NCBI GenBank assembly: GCA_000622025.1
Contig: KK211389.1
Span: 315,457 to 359,853 of the forward strand
Reading direction: 5' to 3'
Length of the DNA: 44,397 nt
From: Lachnospiraceae bacterium AD3010
Lineage (GTDB): Bacteria > Bacillota > Clostridia > Lachnospirales > Lachnospiraceae
Part shown: in pieces, positions 7,159-16,801 of the stretch
Layout: each line of letters starts with the position of its first letter
Numbering within the stretch: position 1 is the first letter of the stretch
Notes under the pieces: model-generated
Databases searched by the model: none
What the model saw: the letters and a program-made list of their open reading frames with translations, nothing else
What the model was told of the DNA's origin: nothing
Program-made: the position numbers and the translations under genes

Positions 7159-8667
7159 TCATTTCACCCGCTCATATTCGTAGAGTCTCAGGTTTTCATC
7201 AAAGGATACCTCCTTAAAATCGTCTCCCATTATGTCCGTATAGACCCGTGGAGTACCCTTCATTACCTGATAAATGTAGATATGGTCAGCGGCTTTGATC
7301 CGTTCTTCAATGTCGCTGTCCTCATTTGATACCACATAAACGTCCCTGCCACTTCCTCCGTACTCCAGGTAATATTCTTCAAAGCCGTCGGCATTTGCCC
7401 TGTTGGCGTTTATGGCTATCATAGTCTTTTCATCAAAAAGTCTGCCCTCCTCTTCTATCCGCTCCCTTACATTTCCGTAAGTATTGTCGTAGGGTGCAGA
7501 CACCTCATCCTTTACATCTATGTAGTAATTTCCGCTTCCGAGATAGATAAGAAAGAACAGTATCACTACTCCATAGGAATAAAACGCACTTATCACATAC
7601 TTTTTTGAAACCGCCTCAATGATCTCCTGCATTAGTACTGCCACAGACAGAAGGGCTGCAGGCAATACAGACAGGAAATACCTGTACACGAAAATCCCCC
7701 CGCTCACGTTAATATGTGCGCTGTATATATAGTCTCCTGTAATAAAGATAAGCGGCATAAAGGCAAAGGATAACCTTATAAAGCGCATATCAAGGTCCTT
7801 TGACCCTGAAAAAAAGCTGTCGATAAAAAGAAGCAGGGATACGATCATAGCAAGGAGCAGCAGGATAAAAACCGGCTCGTCATGACTTACGATATAGAAA
7901 AGAGCCTTTGGGATACTTGCAAAGGTCGGGGTCTTCGGCCAGAATTCATTCAGTACCATGGTATGTCTCACCATCATAAGGATAAACCAGGGGAAAAGAA
8001 GCCCTCCTCCGATAAGATAGGATATTATAAATATTCCCCTTATCTTTTTCCTGAGGAACAGGATAAGATCGGTGAAGAAAAGATAAACTATCATCAGGCA
8101 GCCGAAATAATGGGAATATGCAAGACCTGCCATCATTATTCCAAGCAGCACCACTTCCCCTAAGCTCTCATTTCCCATTGACCTTAAACGTCTGAAATAA
8201 AAAAGAAGGACCAGTCCCGTAAAGAGCATCCAGAAAGCATGGACACGGAAGGTAAGGCTGCATAGATGCATAAGTGCCGATGAAATGGTTAAAAGAAGGG
8301 CCATTAGAACTCCCGTGCTTTTGTCCCTGAAGCTTTCAGCAGCTTTTATCAGAACTATCAAAGAAAGAGTGGTCAGTATGACGGTAAGAAGCCTCATCCA
8401 CCCCTCACCGTAGGGAACTATCCTGTACCAGAGCGCAGCGAGAAGGGGCCATAAGGGCAGATTCGTGACCTCGCTGGTAAGATAGTAATTTATGATATCA
8501 CTCCAGGAATTTCTCTTTGCGATAAAGCCTATCTGACTCACTTCGTCCAGGGAAAAATACTGCCTTCCCATAAACCTCAGTGAAAAGACCGCCTGTATAA
8601 GGACAAGAGCGGCTGTGACAAGAAAATACCAGTGTAAAATACAAAAATCTCTTATTTTTTTTATCAA
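7159..8667 (-). CDS. GT-C fold glycosyltransferase, PMT/ArnT-like (GT39)
   Basis: A 502-aa polytopic membrane protein with about ten to twelve hydrophobic segments up to residue 375 and a soluble C-terminal part (about 375-502). The first extracytoplasmic loop carries SLDEVSQ; an acidic residue here is the catalytic site in GT-C enzymes that use polyprenyl-phosphate sugars. It probably transfers a sugar from a lipid carrier to a surface acceptor; donor and acceptor are unknown. The start codon is TTG at 8667, with GGAG seven bases upstream. It is the last gene of the run from the acidic membrane protein through clpC and radA, 27 bp behind radA, so it may be read-through expressed. Confidence 0.82.
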   Translation of the reverse strand: MIKKIRDFCILHWYFLVTAALVLIQAVFSLRFMGRQYFSLDEVSQIGFIAKRNSWSDIINYYLTSEVTNLPLWPLLAALWYRIVPYGEGWMRLLTVILTTLSLIVLIKAAESFRDKSTGVLMALLLTISSALMHLCSLTFRVHAFWMLFTGLVLLFYFRRLRSMGNESLGEVVLLGIMMAGLAYSHYFGCLMIVYLFFTDLILFLRKKIRGIFIISYLIGGGLLFPWFILMMVRHTMVLNEFWPKTPTFASIPKALFYIVSHDEPVFILLLLAMIVSLLLFIDSFFSGSKDLDMRFIRLSFAFMPLIFITGDYIYSAHINVSGGIFVYRYFLSVLPAALLSVAVLMQEIIEAVSKKYVISAFYSYGVVILFFLIYLGSGNYYIDVKDEVSAPYDNTYGNVRERIEEEGRLFDEKTMIAINANRANADGFEEYYLEYGGSGRDVYVVSNEDSDIEERIKAADHIYIYQVMKGTPRVYTDIMGDDFKEVSFDENLRLYEYERVK

Positions 8668-8694
8668 TATATTCTCCGAAAAAACGGAAAAAGC

Positions 8695-10080
8695 TTACTG
8701 TCCCAAAAGCTCCCCCACGTTTTTCACTCCTATGATCTTTATATTATCAGCAGCACGGACATTCTTCAGTGAAGCCTGAGGGATAAAGATCTTTTCAAAG
8801 CCCAGTCTGGCGGCTTCATTGATCCTCTGCATGGTCTGTGTGACCGACCTCACCTCTCCGGAAAGACCCACCTCTCCGAAGGCAGCCACTTTCTGCCCCA
8901 CGGGACGGTTCTTATAGGAGGATGCAATGGCGAGAACAATGGCGAGATCCAGGGCAGGCTCATTCACCCTTATTCCCCCTGCTATATTCACATATGCATC
9001 AAGTGAGGACAGCTTCATATTAAGGCGCTTTTCAAGCACCGCCATAAGAAGGTTCACCTTGTTTATATCTGTTCCGCTGGCCTGACGCCTGGGGAAGCCG
9101 AAGGCGGTCTCACAGACAAGCGCCTGTATCTCTATCAAAAGAGGTCTGGTACCCTCCATACAGCAGCTGACAACGGACCCTCCCGCATTTTCCGGTCTGC
9201 CTGACAGCATGTATTCCGAGGGATTCTCTACCTCCTTCAATCCTCCCTCGTCCATTTCAAAGACACCGATCTCATCCGTGGAGCCGAAGCGGTTCTTAAC
9301 ACTCCGTAAGATCCTGTAGGCTCCTTTGGTGTCTCCCTCAAAGTAGAGGACCGTATCCACCATGTGCTCAAGCACTCGCGGACCGGCCACCGCTCCCTCC
9401 TTTGTGACATGCCCTATGATAAAGATACTGATGCCGAGATCCTTCGCAATACGGAGAAGCACCGCTGTGGTCTCCCTTATCTGCGAAACGCTTCCCGGCG
9501 CAGCACCCACACTCTCATTAAACATGGTCTGAATGGAATCAATGACCACAAACTCCGGTTTATACCCGTCGATAACATCACTTATTTCATCAAGATCCGT
9601 CTCCGACAGTATCTTAAGTGAGTCGCCGAACTCCCCTAAGCGTGCGGCCCTCATCTTTATCTGCTTTAAGGATTCTTCTCCGGATACGTACAGGATCTCA
9701 TGCCCTGAAAGACTCAGATTCCTGCATAGCTGCAGAAGAAGAGTGGACTTCCCGATGCCGGGATCTCCCCCGACAAGCACCATTGATCCCCTCACTACTC
9801 CGCCCCCGAGAACTCTGTCAAGCTCCGGAAAGCCGCTTAAGATCCTGTTTTCATCACTACCCTCTATGCTGCTTATGGGAAGGGGCTTTTTTCTGTTTCC
9901 CTGCTTTAATTTTGCAGAGATAGCCGCCGACGGTGAACCGGTCTTTATTTCCGGCTTTATGCTTTCCTCAACAAAGCTGTTCCATTCGTGGCAGGAGGGA
10001 CAGTTTCCCACCCACTTTACCGACTCATAGCCGCAGTTCTGACAGACAAAGACGGTCTTTTTTTTCTGCCCCGATGCCAT
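8695..10080 (-). CDS. radA: DNA repair protein RadA (Sms)
   Basis: A DnaB-like branch migration ATPase that extends recombination intermediates with RecA. The 461-aa protein has the N-terminal four-cysteine zinc finger (Cys13, Cys16, Cys27, Cys30), the Walker A GGDPGIGKST (104-113), a Walker B region EFVVIDSIQ, the RadA-specific KNRFG motif (262-266) and a C-terminal Lon-protease-like domain ending in a conserved GEVGLSGEVR segment. It starts 1 bp beyond the end of the small gene upstream, in the clpC cluster; clpC-radA linkage is common in Firmicutes. Confidence 0.97.
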   Translation of the reverse strand: MASGQKKKTVFVCQNCGYESVKWVGNCPSCHEWNSFVEESIKPEIKTGSPSAAISAKLKQGNRKKPLPISSIEGSDENRILSGFPELDRVLGGGVVRGSMVLVGGDPGIGKSTLLLQLCRNLSLSGHEILYVSGEESLKQIKMRAARLGEFGDSLKILSETDLDEISDVIDGYKPEFVVIDSIQTMFNESVGAAPGSVSQIRETTAVLLRIAKDLGISIFIIGHVTKEGAVAGPRVLEHMVDTVLYFEGDTKGAYRILRSVKNRFGSTDEIGVFEMDEGGLKEVENPSEYMLSGRPENAGGSVVSCCMEGTRPLLIEIQALVCETAFGFPRRQASGTDINKVNLLMAVLEKRLNMKLSSLDAYVNIAGGIRVNEPALDLAIVLAIASSYKNRPVGQKVAAFGEVGLSGEVRSVTQTMQRINEAARLGFEKIFIPQASLKNVRAADNIKIIGVKNVGELLGQ

Positions 10081-10081
10081 A

Positions 10082-10492
10082 TCAGGCCTTCTTCACCTCC
10101 ACAGGAACAAGCTCCCCGGAGAGCTCCACACTTACGGAAAGCTTTCCTCCCAGATTGGTCTTCATCTTACCGACACTCTCTTTATTTACGAAAACCTCAT
10201 ATTCCGTATCGTCAGCAAGTCCCAGAGTAATCTGGGCGTCGTTATTTCCCTCCACGTCGAAGGAAACCCCGTCACCGGTTTCCCGGAAGTGATTCACACT
10301 GGTTCCAGGAACGGACTCATAAACAAATATGCCGTTTCTCTCAAGCCTTGTGATCTCATTATAGGTCTTTACCTTGTAGAGATCTCCGCCATGGGGAAAA
10401 TCCTCCTTCTTTGCCTTTGCAGACAGGGTGTGGTCCCCGAAGCTTAAGTTTCCGTTGTCCTCACTTATGATGAGATCCTTTACTGCTGCCAT
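10082..10492 (-). CDS. Small beta-rich protein of unknown function
   Basis: A 136-aa soluble protein without signal peptide or membrane segment. It has many short predicted beta strands and conserved-looking phrases such as GDLYKVKTYNEITRLERN, VYESVPGTSVNHF and GKMKTNLGGKLSVSVEL. I recall relatives in Lachnospiraceae that some annotations call 'endosialidase'; nothing in this length or sequence supports a catalytic sialidase, so I leave it unnamed. It lies between clpC (35 bp) and radA (1 bp) on the same strand, so it is probably co-transcribed with them. An AAAGGAGTGG site lies upstream of the start. Confidence 0.75.
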   Translation of the reverse strand: MAAVKDLIISEDNGNLSFGDHTLSAKAKKEDFPHGGDLYKVKTYNEITRLERNGIFVYESVPGTSVNHFRETGDGVSFDVEGNNDAQITLGLADDTEYEVFVNKESVGKMKTNLGGKLSVSVELSGELVPVEVKKA

Positions 10493-10527
10493 TTTCTGTA
10501 GTTTCCACTCCTTTCTTTAATCTGGTA

Positions 10528-12975
10528 TTACTTTGCCTTTACCGTATTAAATATGATATTTCCATCCTTTAGCTCTGCCTTCACCGTGTCGCCTTCGGCA
10601 CATTCGCCTTTCAGCAGAACCTCGGAAAGAGGATCCTCTATCATATTCTGTATCGCTCTCTTTAAGGGTCTGGCACCGAACTTCTTGTCTGCACCCTTCT
10701 CGATAACAAAGCTCTTTACCTTATCGGTTATCTTTAAGGTGATGCCCATATTGTCCTTAGCTCTCTTTATGAGATCACGGCTTAAAAGAGTCACGATATC
10801 CTTCATATCCTTATCGTTCAGCTTCCTGAATACAACGATCTCGTCAATACGATTGATGAATTCCGGCTTAAAGATCCTCTTCACTTCATCCATGACTCCG
10901 TTCTTCATTTCCTTGAAAAGATCTTCTTCCTTTTCCCCGGAATTGAAGCCAAGCCGCTTCGGCTCCACTATTGACTGTGCGCCGGCATTGCTGGTCATAA
11001 TGATGACGGCGTTTTTAAAGCTCACCTTTCTTCCCTTGGAATCGGTAATGTGTCCGTCGTCAAGAACCTGTAATAGTACGTTAAAAACATCCGGATGGGC
11101 CTTTTCTATCTCATCAAAAAGAACAACGGAAAAAGGATGTCTTCTTATCTTTTCTGCCAGCTGTCCTCCCTCTTCATGCCCGACATAGCCCGGAGGGGAG
11201 CCTATCATCTTCGCTACGGAATGGGGCTCCATGAATTCTGACATATCAACCCTTATCATGTCCTGATCCGAGCCGAAGAGAGTCTCCGCCAAGGCCTTAC
11301 TGAGTTCCGTCTTTCCCACACCGGTGGGTCCAAGGAAAAGGAAGGATCCTATGGGACGGTTCGGGTCCTTTAGTCCCACTCTTCCTCTCCGTACCGCCTT
11401 TGCTATCTTTGTGACGGCCTCGTCCTGTCCGATTATCCGCTTATGGAGAGTTTCCTCAAGCCGCATAAGGCGCTGGTTTTCCTTTTCCGTAAGCTTTGTT
11501 ACCGGGATCTTTGTCCACATATGGACAATTTCTGCTATATCCTCTTCCGTCAGAGCCTTTTTCTTTCCGGCCCCTTTTTCCTCTCTTTTTTTCTTAAGTC
11601 TCTCGAGCTTCTTCTTTAGCTTATCTTCTTCTTTCTTTATTACCGAGGCTCCTGCAAAATCGCCTTCCTTTATGGCCTCCTCCTTTTCCGAGGATCTTTC
11701 CTTTATCTTCGCGATAAGCTTTTCTTCCGAAGGATCTGTCTTAACCCCGGTAAGCTTCAGATGGCTGGCGGCCTCATCTATCAGGTCTATCGATTTGTCC
11801 GGCTGGAAACGGTCATTTATGAATCTTGCAGAAAGCCTTACTGCGGCCTCAACAGCTTCCTTAGGGATCTCTATGCCGTGATGCTCCTCATACTTATATT
11901 TTATACCCATGAGGATATCAACTGTCTCCTCCTCTGTGGGCTCCTCCACAGTTACAGGCTGGAATCTCCTTTCAAGCGCCGCATCCTTCTCTATATATTT
12001 TCTGTATTCATCAAGGGTTGTGGCACCGATAAGCTGTATCTCTCCTCTTGCCATTGAGGGCTTCAGGATATTGGAGGCGTCCAATGTCCCCTCGGCGCTT
12101 CCCGCACCTATAAGGGTGTGTATCTCATCCATAAAGATGATGATGTTTCCCGCGCTCTTTACTTCCGCGATCACCCTCTTTATCCTCTCCTCAAATTCAC
12201 CTCTGTACTTACTTCCGGCCACCATTCCTGACATATCAAGGGATACCACCCTCTTTTCCAGAAGAGATTCCGGCACATTCCCCGCTGCGATCCTAACTGC
12301 CAGTCCCTCTGCTATGGCAGTCTTTCCCACACCCGGCTCCCCTACGAGACAGGGATTATTCTTTGTCCGGCGGCTTAATATCTGGATCACTCTCATGATC
12401 TCGTTTTCCCGTCCGATGACCGGGTCAAGGGAATCCTCGGCGGCAAGAGCCGTGAGATCCCTGGAATAGCTGTCAAGTGTGGGGGTGACGGAGGCTTTTC
12501 CGTTTCCTCCGCTGACCCTTAAGTCCTGTCTCATAAGGGCAGGATCTTCGCCTATCGCATCCAGGGTTTCCGCATAGATCTTTGGAAGCTGCGCCCCAAG
12601 TGTATTTAGGAGACGAACCGCTATATTGTCTCCCTCCCTTATAAGGCTTAGAAGTATATGCTCTGTTCCTACCGCACTGCTCTTAAAACGTTCTGCAGTT
12701 TCCTCGCTCATTTTCAGGACCTTTTCGGCCCTCGGGGTCAGTCCGTCCCCTTCCGACAGCATAACATCAGCTCCCGGCGCCACCAGCTGATCGATAAGCT
12801 CCAGTATCTGCTTTTCCTGTATCTTGTTTGCGGTAAGTACATAGAAAGCAACTCCTCCGCCTTCTCTTAAGAGCCCCGTGAGAAGATGCTCCGTTCCTAC
12901 ATAGTTAGCCTTAAACTCCGCCGCACACTCTCTTGCAAGGGTTATGACGTGTTCAGCCTTTTCCGTATATTTCAT
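10528..12975 (-). CDS. clpC: ATP-dependent Clp protease ATPase subunit ClpC
   Basis: An 815-aa AAA+ unfoldase that feeds proteins to ClpP. Two Clp N-terminal repeats (about 1-145) precede the first ATPase (Walker A GEPGVGKT at 212-219; FMDEIH Walker B), a middle domain with a UVR-like segment near 430-465 rich in Lys/Glu, and a second ATPase (GPTGVGKT at 549-556; LFDEIEKAH). LGF at 675-677 is the ClpP-docking loop. The usual Firmicute gene order ctsR-mcsA-mcsB-clpC is not seen: upstream is a secreted acidic membrane protein. I found no clear CtsR heptad repeat upstream, so regulation may differ. Confidence 0.96.
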   Translation of the reverse strand: MKYTEKAEHVITLARECAAEFKANYVGTEHLLTGLLREGGGVAFYVLTANKIQEKQILELIDQLVAPGADVMLSEGDGLTPRAEKVLKMSEETAERFKSSAVGTEHILLSLIREGDNIAVRLLNTLGAQLPKIYAETLDAIGEDPALMRQDLRVSGGNGKASVTPTLDSYSRDLTALAAEDSLDPVIGRENEIMRVIQILSRRTKNNPCLVGEPGVGKTAIAEGLAVRIAAGNVPESLLEKRVVSLDMSGMVAGSKYRGEFEERIKRVIAEVKSAGNIIIFMDEIHTLIGAGSAEGTLDASNILKPSMARGEIQLIGATTLDEYRKYIEKDAALERRFQPVTVEEPTEEETVDILMGIKYKYEEHHGIEIPKEAVEAAVRLSARFINDRFQPDKSIDLIDEAASHLKLTGVKTDPSEEKLIAKIKERSSEKEEAIKEGDFAGASVIKKEEDKLKKKLERLKKKREEKGAGKKKALTEEDIAEIVHMWTKIPVTKLTEKENQRLMRLEETLHKRIIGQDEAVTKIAKAVRRGRVGLKDPNRPIGSFLFLGPTGVGKTELSKALAETLFGSDQDMIRVDMSEFMEPHSVAKMIGSPPGYVGHEEGGQLAEKIRRHPFSVVLFDEIEKAHPDVFNVLLQVLDDGHITDSKGRKVSFKNAVIIMTSNAGAQSIVEPKRLGFNSGEKEEDLFKEMKNGVMDEVKRIFKPEFINRIDEIVVFRKLNDKDMKDIVTLLSRDLIKRAKDNMGITLKITDKVKSFVIEKGADKKFGARPLKRAIQNMIEDPLSEVLLKGECAEGDTVKAELKDGNIIFNTVKAK

Positions 12976-12989
12976 TTAGTACATCTCTT

Positions 12990-14588
12990 TCATTTCTTAA
13001 CATCGAGGAATTCAAAATCAAAATCCTCGTCAAAATCAAAATCCGCCTCCCTCTTTTTCTTTTCAAGAGCGGAATTAGTCTTTTTGGGATTTAAGCCTGC
13101 GGTTATCTCCATATTCTCCCAGTCCACCTCAGGTTCGCTTTTTTGTACGGGGTGGGTAATACTCCTGTGCCGCACGGTACGGGAAGCAGCTACGGGCTCA
13201 TCATCCTCTTCATCCTCGTAGTCATCTTCCTCTTCATCGTCCTCTTCCTCGTCATCGTAGTCGTCTTCAAACTCCTCCTCATCCTCCGGCTCTTCATCCA
13301 GAAGATAGGCTCTCTCTCCCCTTCCGATATTCTTTCTTTCCTTTGCCTTGGCTCTCTGCCTCATAGCCTCTTCTTCCGGGTCCTCTTCATCCTCACCGTA
13401 GTCATCATTCCTTCTGTTGATAAGGGTATTTACGAGAATGATTATCATTATCACAAGGACTATAAGAAGAACAATGATAATAAACAGCCTGGTCCTTGAC
13501 AGCTTCTTATACTTGACAAGGGTCTGGGACTCTCCCTTCGGAATGTCCACATACCTCTGATAGGTCCCTCTTTCGATATCATAGAGATAAAATCCGAGAT
13601 TCGCGCTCTCATCTATGGCATAGAGAAGACAGAACTCCTTTGGCTGCGCCTGGATAAGACCGGAGGCATTGGTATGGGCAATAGCGTCAAGTGCGACCAT
13701 GGCATTGTCATCTTCGTCAGCTCCCTCACCGGATTGCTTTCCTTCATCCGTATCCATGGGAGAAGCGGCGTCACTGTTACTCTCTTCCTCACCTTCTCCG
13801 CTTCCCACATCTCCGGCACCGCCTGAACGTGCTGCCTCTCCTGCATTAAGATTCAGCTCCGCTGCGTAGGCCTTCACGCCGAAAAGAGATGCTTCCTTTT
13901 CGGGCTCTTTGCTGCCCTCCTCCGTGGAGTCTTCTTCCTCCGGGAGATCTTCCGGAAGAGACCAGGCAGTAGCAGTCTTGCTGCCCCATTGAAGCTTATG
14001 CTGTGTGAAACCGTCCGGTCCAACCACATTATCCCCGGGATCCAGAATAATGATGTACTTTCCGGGGGCGCCCTCTATCATTATCATATCGGACATCTTT
14101 GCATTCTCTGTGGTGTCACAGAGATAGAATTCTCCATGCCCTCCGTCCTTGTCCGTCAGGTAGGCAAGGTGTATGGTAAGTCCCTCTGCGCCTATGGTCG
14201 CACTCTTACTGGTCATATAGGCGAGACTTACCTGCTGTCCCTGATAATCAACGGTCTTTACAGCAAAGCCCTCCGGCACCTCACTTGCCGGGAAGGAAAG
14301 AGCGATATACTTTCCGTCAATATTCGTACCGATATCGCTGGGAACCACTTTTTCAAGCTCCGCCTGGGCAGCTTCTGCCATGGCGAGCGCTTCCTCTTCG
14401 CTGAGTTCTCCCTCTTCGCCGTTCTCTTCTCCGCCTTCTTCGCCGTTTTCTTCTCCGCCGTTCTCTTCTCCGGCCTCTTCCTCAGCCGCTGCCTCCTCCG
14501 CAAATACCAGAGCCGGCATTGAAGCTGTGACGAGCATAAACGCCAGTATTCCAAGTATTATGCTCTTCATCATTTTTTTCGCCTTCAT
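12990..14588 (-). CDS. Acidic single-pass membrane protein of unknown function
   Basis: A 532-aa protein with a Sec signal peptide (cut probably after Ala30, VFA), a low-complexity Glu/Gly/Asn stretch (31-67), an extracytoplasmic region (about 70-360), one membrane segment (368-390) and an intracellular tail of about 140 residues. The tail is extremely acidic (runs of Asp and Glu at about 435-470) and ends DFDFDEDFDFEFLDVKK. Basic residues after the membrane segment support a type I topology. It starts from an AAAGGA site and ends 14 bp before clpC, so the two are probably one operon. I do not recognise a domain. A tail of this kind could recruit cytoplasmic partners, possibly ClpC, but this is speculation. 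Confidence 0.8.
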   Translation of the reverse strand: MKAKKMMKSIILGILAFMLVTASMPALVFAEEAAAEEEAGEENGGEENGEEGGEENGEEGELSEEEALAMAEAAQAELEKVVPSDIGTNIDGKYIALSFPASEVPEGFAVKTVDYQGQQVSLAYMTSKSATIGAEGLTIHLAYLTDKDGGHGEFYLCDTTENAKMSDMIMIEGAPGKYIIILDPGDNVVGPDGFTQHKLQWGSKTATAWSLPEDLPEEEDSTEEGSKEPEKEASLFGVKAYAAELNLNAGEAARSGGAGDVGSGEGEEESNSDAASPMDTDEGKQSGEGADEDDNAMVALDAIAHTNASGLIQAQPKEFCLLYAIDESANLGFYLYDIERGTYQRYVDIPKGESQTLVKYKKLSRTRLFIIIVLLIVLVIMIIILVNTLINRRNDDYGEDEEDPEEEAMRQRAKAKERKNIGRGERAYLLDEEPEDEEEFEDDYDDEEEDDEEEDDYEDEEDDEPVAASRTVRHRSITHPVQKSEPEVDWENMEITAGLNPKKTNSALEKKKREADFDFDEDFDFEFLDVKK

Positions 14589-14667
14589 CTTGTATTATCC
14601 TTTCAAAACAGTAATTTATCACAGAAACTGCTTAATTATCCTTTATCAGTCGTATCAGTTCATCCTT

Positions 14668-14803
14668 GTCATCCTGAGCAAAGCGACGCATATCCCACAT
14701 CGAAGATGTGGGATGCCGCCCCGGCGAGGGGTTGCGAAGCAACAGGAAGGATCTTTCTCCCCGGTCTGTGAGAAGATTCTTCGGGCTGCGCCCTCAGAAT
14801 GAC
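14668..14803 (+). repeat. Long dispersed repeat copy, 136 bp, MITE-like
   Basis: It begins GTCATCCTGAG and ends CTCAGAATGAC, 11-bp inverted ends matching at 10 of 11 positions. Inside are the palindrome ATCCCACATCGAAGATGTGGGAT (broken here as ATCCCACATC / GATGTGGGAT), a GCCCCGGC segment and GTTGCGAAGCAAC. The same core occurs at 30338-30507 and, reversed, at 38714-38826. The right end lies inside the glucosaminidase gene and provides its stop codon. The rest of 14589-14667 holds no gene I can support. Confidence 0.8.
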
Positions 14804-16332
14804 ACAGCCGGTTTCTCCGGCATTTTATCATATACCGGTATCTGGAATACACCGACGGAAACTGCCGAAGCGTCATTTTCGTATCCCCTGTAAACATTTT
14901 TCGCCTCGGAACTTGGAGCGTATACACTTGTCATATAAGCGTGATAAGCGGCACCGTCCTTAAAAAAGAATCTCTGCTTATAGAGCGTATCCTGCTTATG
15001 GAGACTGCTGTAGAAATACTGATCGGAAAGATGATCTATCCCTCCGTTAATGGACTTTGTCCTGGTATCCCATCCCTCTTTTTTGGCGCGTTCAAGACCG
15101 TTAACAACGGGATTGCTGCCATTGGCCCCGATATTGAAATAATTATAGTAGCCTGTATAGCCTGAATATGTTCCGTTAATAAGGTCATCTCCGGAAGCTC
15201 CGCCGTGCTCCTGCCTCATTCTGGCTGCCACAAGGTACGGATTGATGCTTCTTGATACCGAGCTGTTATACACAGTAGCGGAATAGGTACTTCCTTCCCC
15301 GGGAATATCCCCTGTCATGGACGTTCCGGACAAAATGTTTCTCACTCCCGCTTCACTGCTTCCCTCAGTATCGGTTCCCGACAGGAACATAAAGAATGCA
15401 GGATTCAATCTGCCGTCGGAATTCAGCATAAAATTTCTGGGGTCCATATAGTAGGCAACCTTCTGTCTCGGTGCGGAAACCCAGCTACCGGCGAGCTCAG
15501 CCTCATCTCCCATAGCGGAAAGGGATGCATTCCCTTCCGGAAAGGAATCCAGTGTGGTTTCCACATCTTCCGGTACATTCTCTGCGCTTGAACTGTCAAA
15601 CCCGGTAATGGATGCTTTGCCGCTACTGCTGCCGGCGGATGTCACACTTATCTTTGTCTGCTCATCCACACAGTGATCAAAGCTGTAACCCGGTGCCGGA
15701 TCATATGATTTGAATGTCCACATCGGATAAAGCTCATGTAGCGCAGCCAGAAGCTCTGTATAGCTTCCGCTGAAACCCTGATTCTTTAGGTCGTTTTCGA
15801 AATCATCCGTATTCAGATAATCATATCTCACATAACCCGAAGAAATGCTGTTCACCGGATTGAAGGATACATCAAACCAGTAGTAGCCTCCCTTTCTCTC
15901 ATAGGCCACCGACTGCACCGTACATTCGGTACCAAAGGGAAGTACACAGACGGTTTCCTCCTGATCCCCGGGCACTTTCTTTATCTTCACTTCCTCAAAG
16001 GCAGTTTTGAATTTGCTGCCCGGAGGTATCTCCGAAGCAGATCTTCCGCTTCGCAGAAAATCGTATCTTAAATATCCGTTTATACTTAAGGAATTGGAGC
16101 TTACCCTGTACCACTTCATCCCGTCCCTACCGGTCAGCTCATCTACTATATCAAGCCTGATGCCCGGATTCAGTGTACGGATGATGTCCCCGTTAACAGC
16201 CTCACTTCTAAGCTGTATTCCGGTTCCGTCAGTAACACCGGATCTTTCCGACGCCTGACAAACTGTTCCGAGGCAAAGCGACAGTATCAACAATATTGAA
16301 AAAAATAAAGATAATCTGAAACCTCTAATCAT
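14794..16332 (-). CDS. Secreted SH3b-containing N-acetylglucosaminidase
   Basis: A 512-aa exported cell-wall hydrolase. I chose the ATG at 16332, which overlaps the end of the upstream gene by 8 bp and sits directly before the signal peptide (hydrophobic to about residue 25); longer starts lie inside that gene. Two SH3b-like wall-binding repeats follow (about 30-105 and 115-180, each with a GYxRYDxL segment). The catalytic part (about 275-512) has the MDPRNFMLN motif of LytG/GH73-type glucosaminidases, and RMRQEHGG with Glu375 as the likely catalytic acid. It would cleave GlcNAc-MurNAc bonds in peptidoglycan. The last residues (VSF) and the stop codon are encoded by the dispersed repeat. It ends the pur gene run. 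Confidence 0.87.
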   Translation of the reverse strand: MIRGFRLSLFFSILLILSLCLGTVCQASERSGVTDGTGIQLRSEAVNGDIIRTLNPGIRLDIVDELTGRDGMKWYRVSSNSLSINGYLRYDFLRSGRSASEIPPGSKFKTAFEEVKIKKVPGDQEETVCVLPFGTECTVQSVAYERKGGYYWFDVSFNPVNSISSGYVRYDYLNTDDFENDLKNQGFSGSYTELLAALHELYPMWTFKSYDPAPGYSFDHCVDEQTKISVTSAGSSSGKASITGFDSSSAENVPEDVETTLDSFPEGNASLSAMGDEAELAGSWVSAPRQKVAYYMDPRNFMLNSDGRLNPAFFMFLSGTDTEGSSEAGVRNILSGTSMTGDIPGEGSTYSATVYNSSVSRSINPYLVAARMRQEHGGASGDDLINGTYSGYTGYYNYFNIGANGSNPVVNGLERAKKEGWDTRTKSINGGIDHLSDQYFYSSLHKQDTLYKQRFFFKDGAAYHAYMTSVYAPSSEAKNVYRGYENDASAVSVGVFQIPVYDKMPEKPAVSF

Positions 16333-16801
16333 CGTTTCTGAGGAACCTCTTTCTTCCTTCCTCCCCGATGGTGTAATCGGTTGAAACTCCGAATACATGC
16401 TCCTTCTTTTCCTCAAGAGCTTCCTTTTCCTTCCTCTTCTTCGCAGCCGCAACGGCTATCTTCGAGCAGGACTCGCAGTATCTTCCGGATGTAATGGGTT
16501 TTCCGCAGCCCTCGCACTGAAGGAAGGTTCTGGAATCCTCCCTTATCTCCAGCTTTTCCTCACGGAGCATATTCTTTATCTCCGACTCCTTGACTCCTGT
16601 GGCTCTGGCTACCATTCCAGAGGTAGCTCCGGGATTGATCTCCAGATAGTTCCTGACTACCCCATAATCATCATACATTAAATGACCGCACTTATCACAG
16701 CGGTATTCCCCGATACCCTTGTAGGTTAGGGGGCTGCCGCATTCTTCGCATTTTTCCGGAGTATGATAATCATGTAAGAATTTTTCTTCAAAAAAACTCA
16801 T
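16325..16801 (-). CDS. Zinc-ribbon / helix-turn-helix protein (YvyF-like)
   Basis: A 158-aa cytoplasmic protein with two zinc-ribbon-like Cys sets: CEECGSPLTY...YRCDKCG near the N-terminus and CEGCGKPITSGRYCESC near 95-112. Between them lies a helix-turn-helix segment (GATSGMVARATGVKESEIKN), followed by a Lys/Glu-rich helix. The architecture recalls the flagellar-operon protein YvyF (TIGR03826), but the match is by pattern only. It overlaps purD by 4 bp upstream (ATGA) and the glucosaminidase by 8 bp downstream, so the three are tightly coupled. It may be a regulator; no target is evident. Confidence 0.78.
   Translation of the reverse strand: MSFFEEKFLHDYHTPEKCEECGSPLTYKGIGEYRCDKCGHLMYDDYGVVRNYLEINPGATSGMVARATGVKESEIKNMLREEKLEIREDSRTFLQCEGCGKPITSGRYCESCSKIAVAAAKKRKEKEALEEKKEHVFGVSTDYTIGEEGRKRFLRNDD

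Noticed and set aside
10553-12469. Several long plus-strand ORFs opposite clpC
   Set aside because: Ser/Phe-rich shadows of a strongly conserved gene.
14655-14927. 90-aa ORF covering the repeat at 14668
   Set aside because: Its sequence is produced by the dispersed repeat, which gives similar peptides at each copy; not a real gene.
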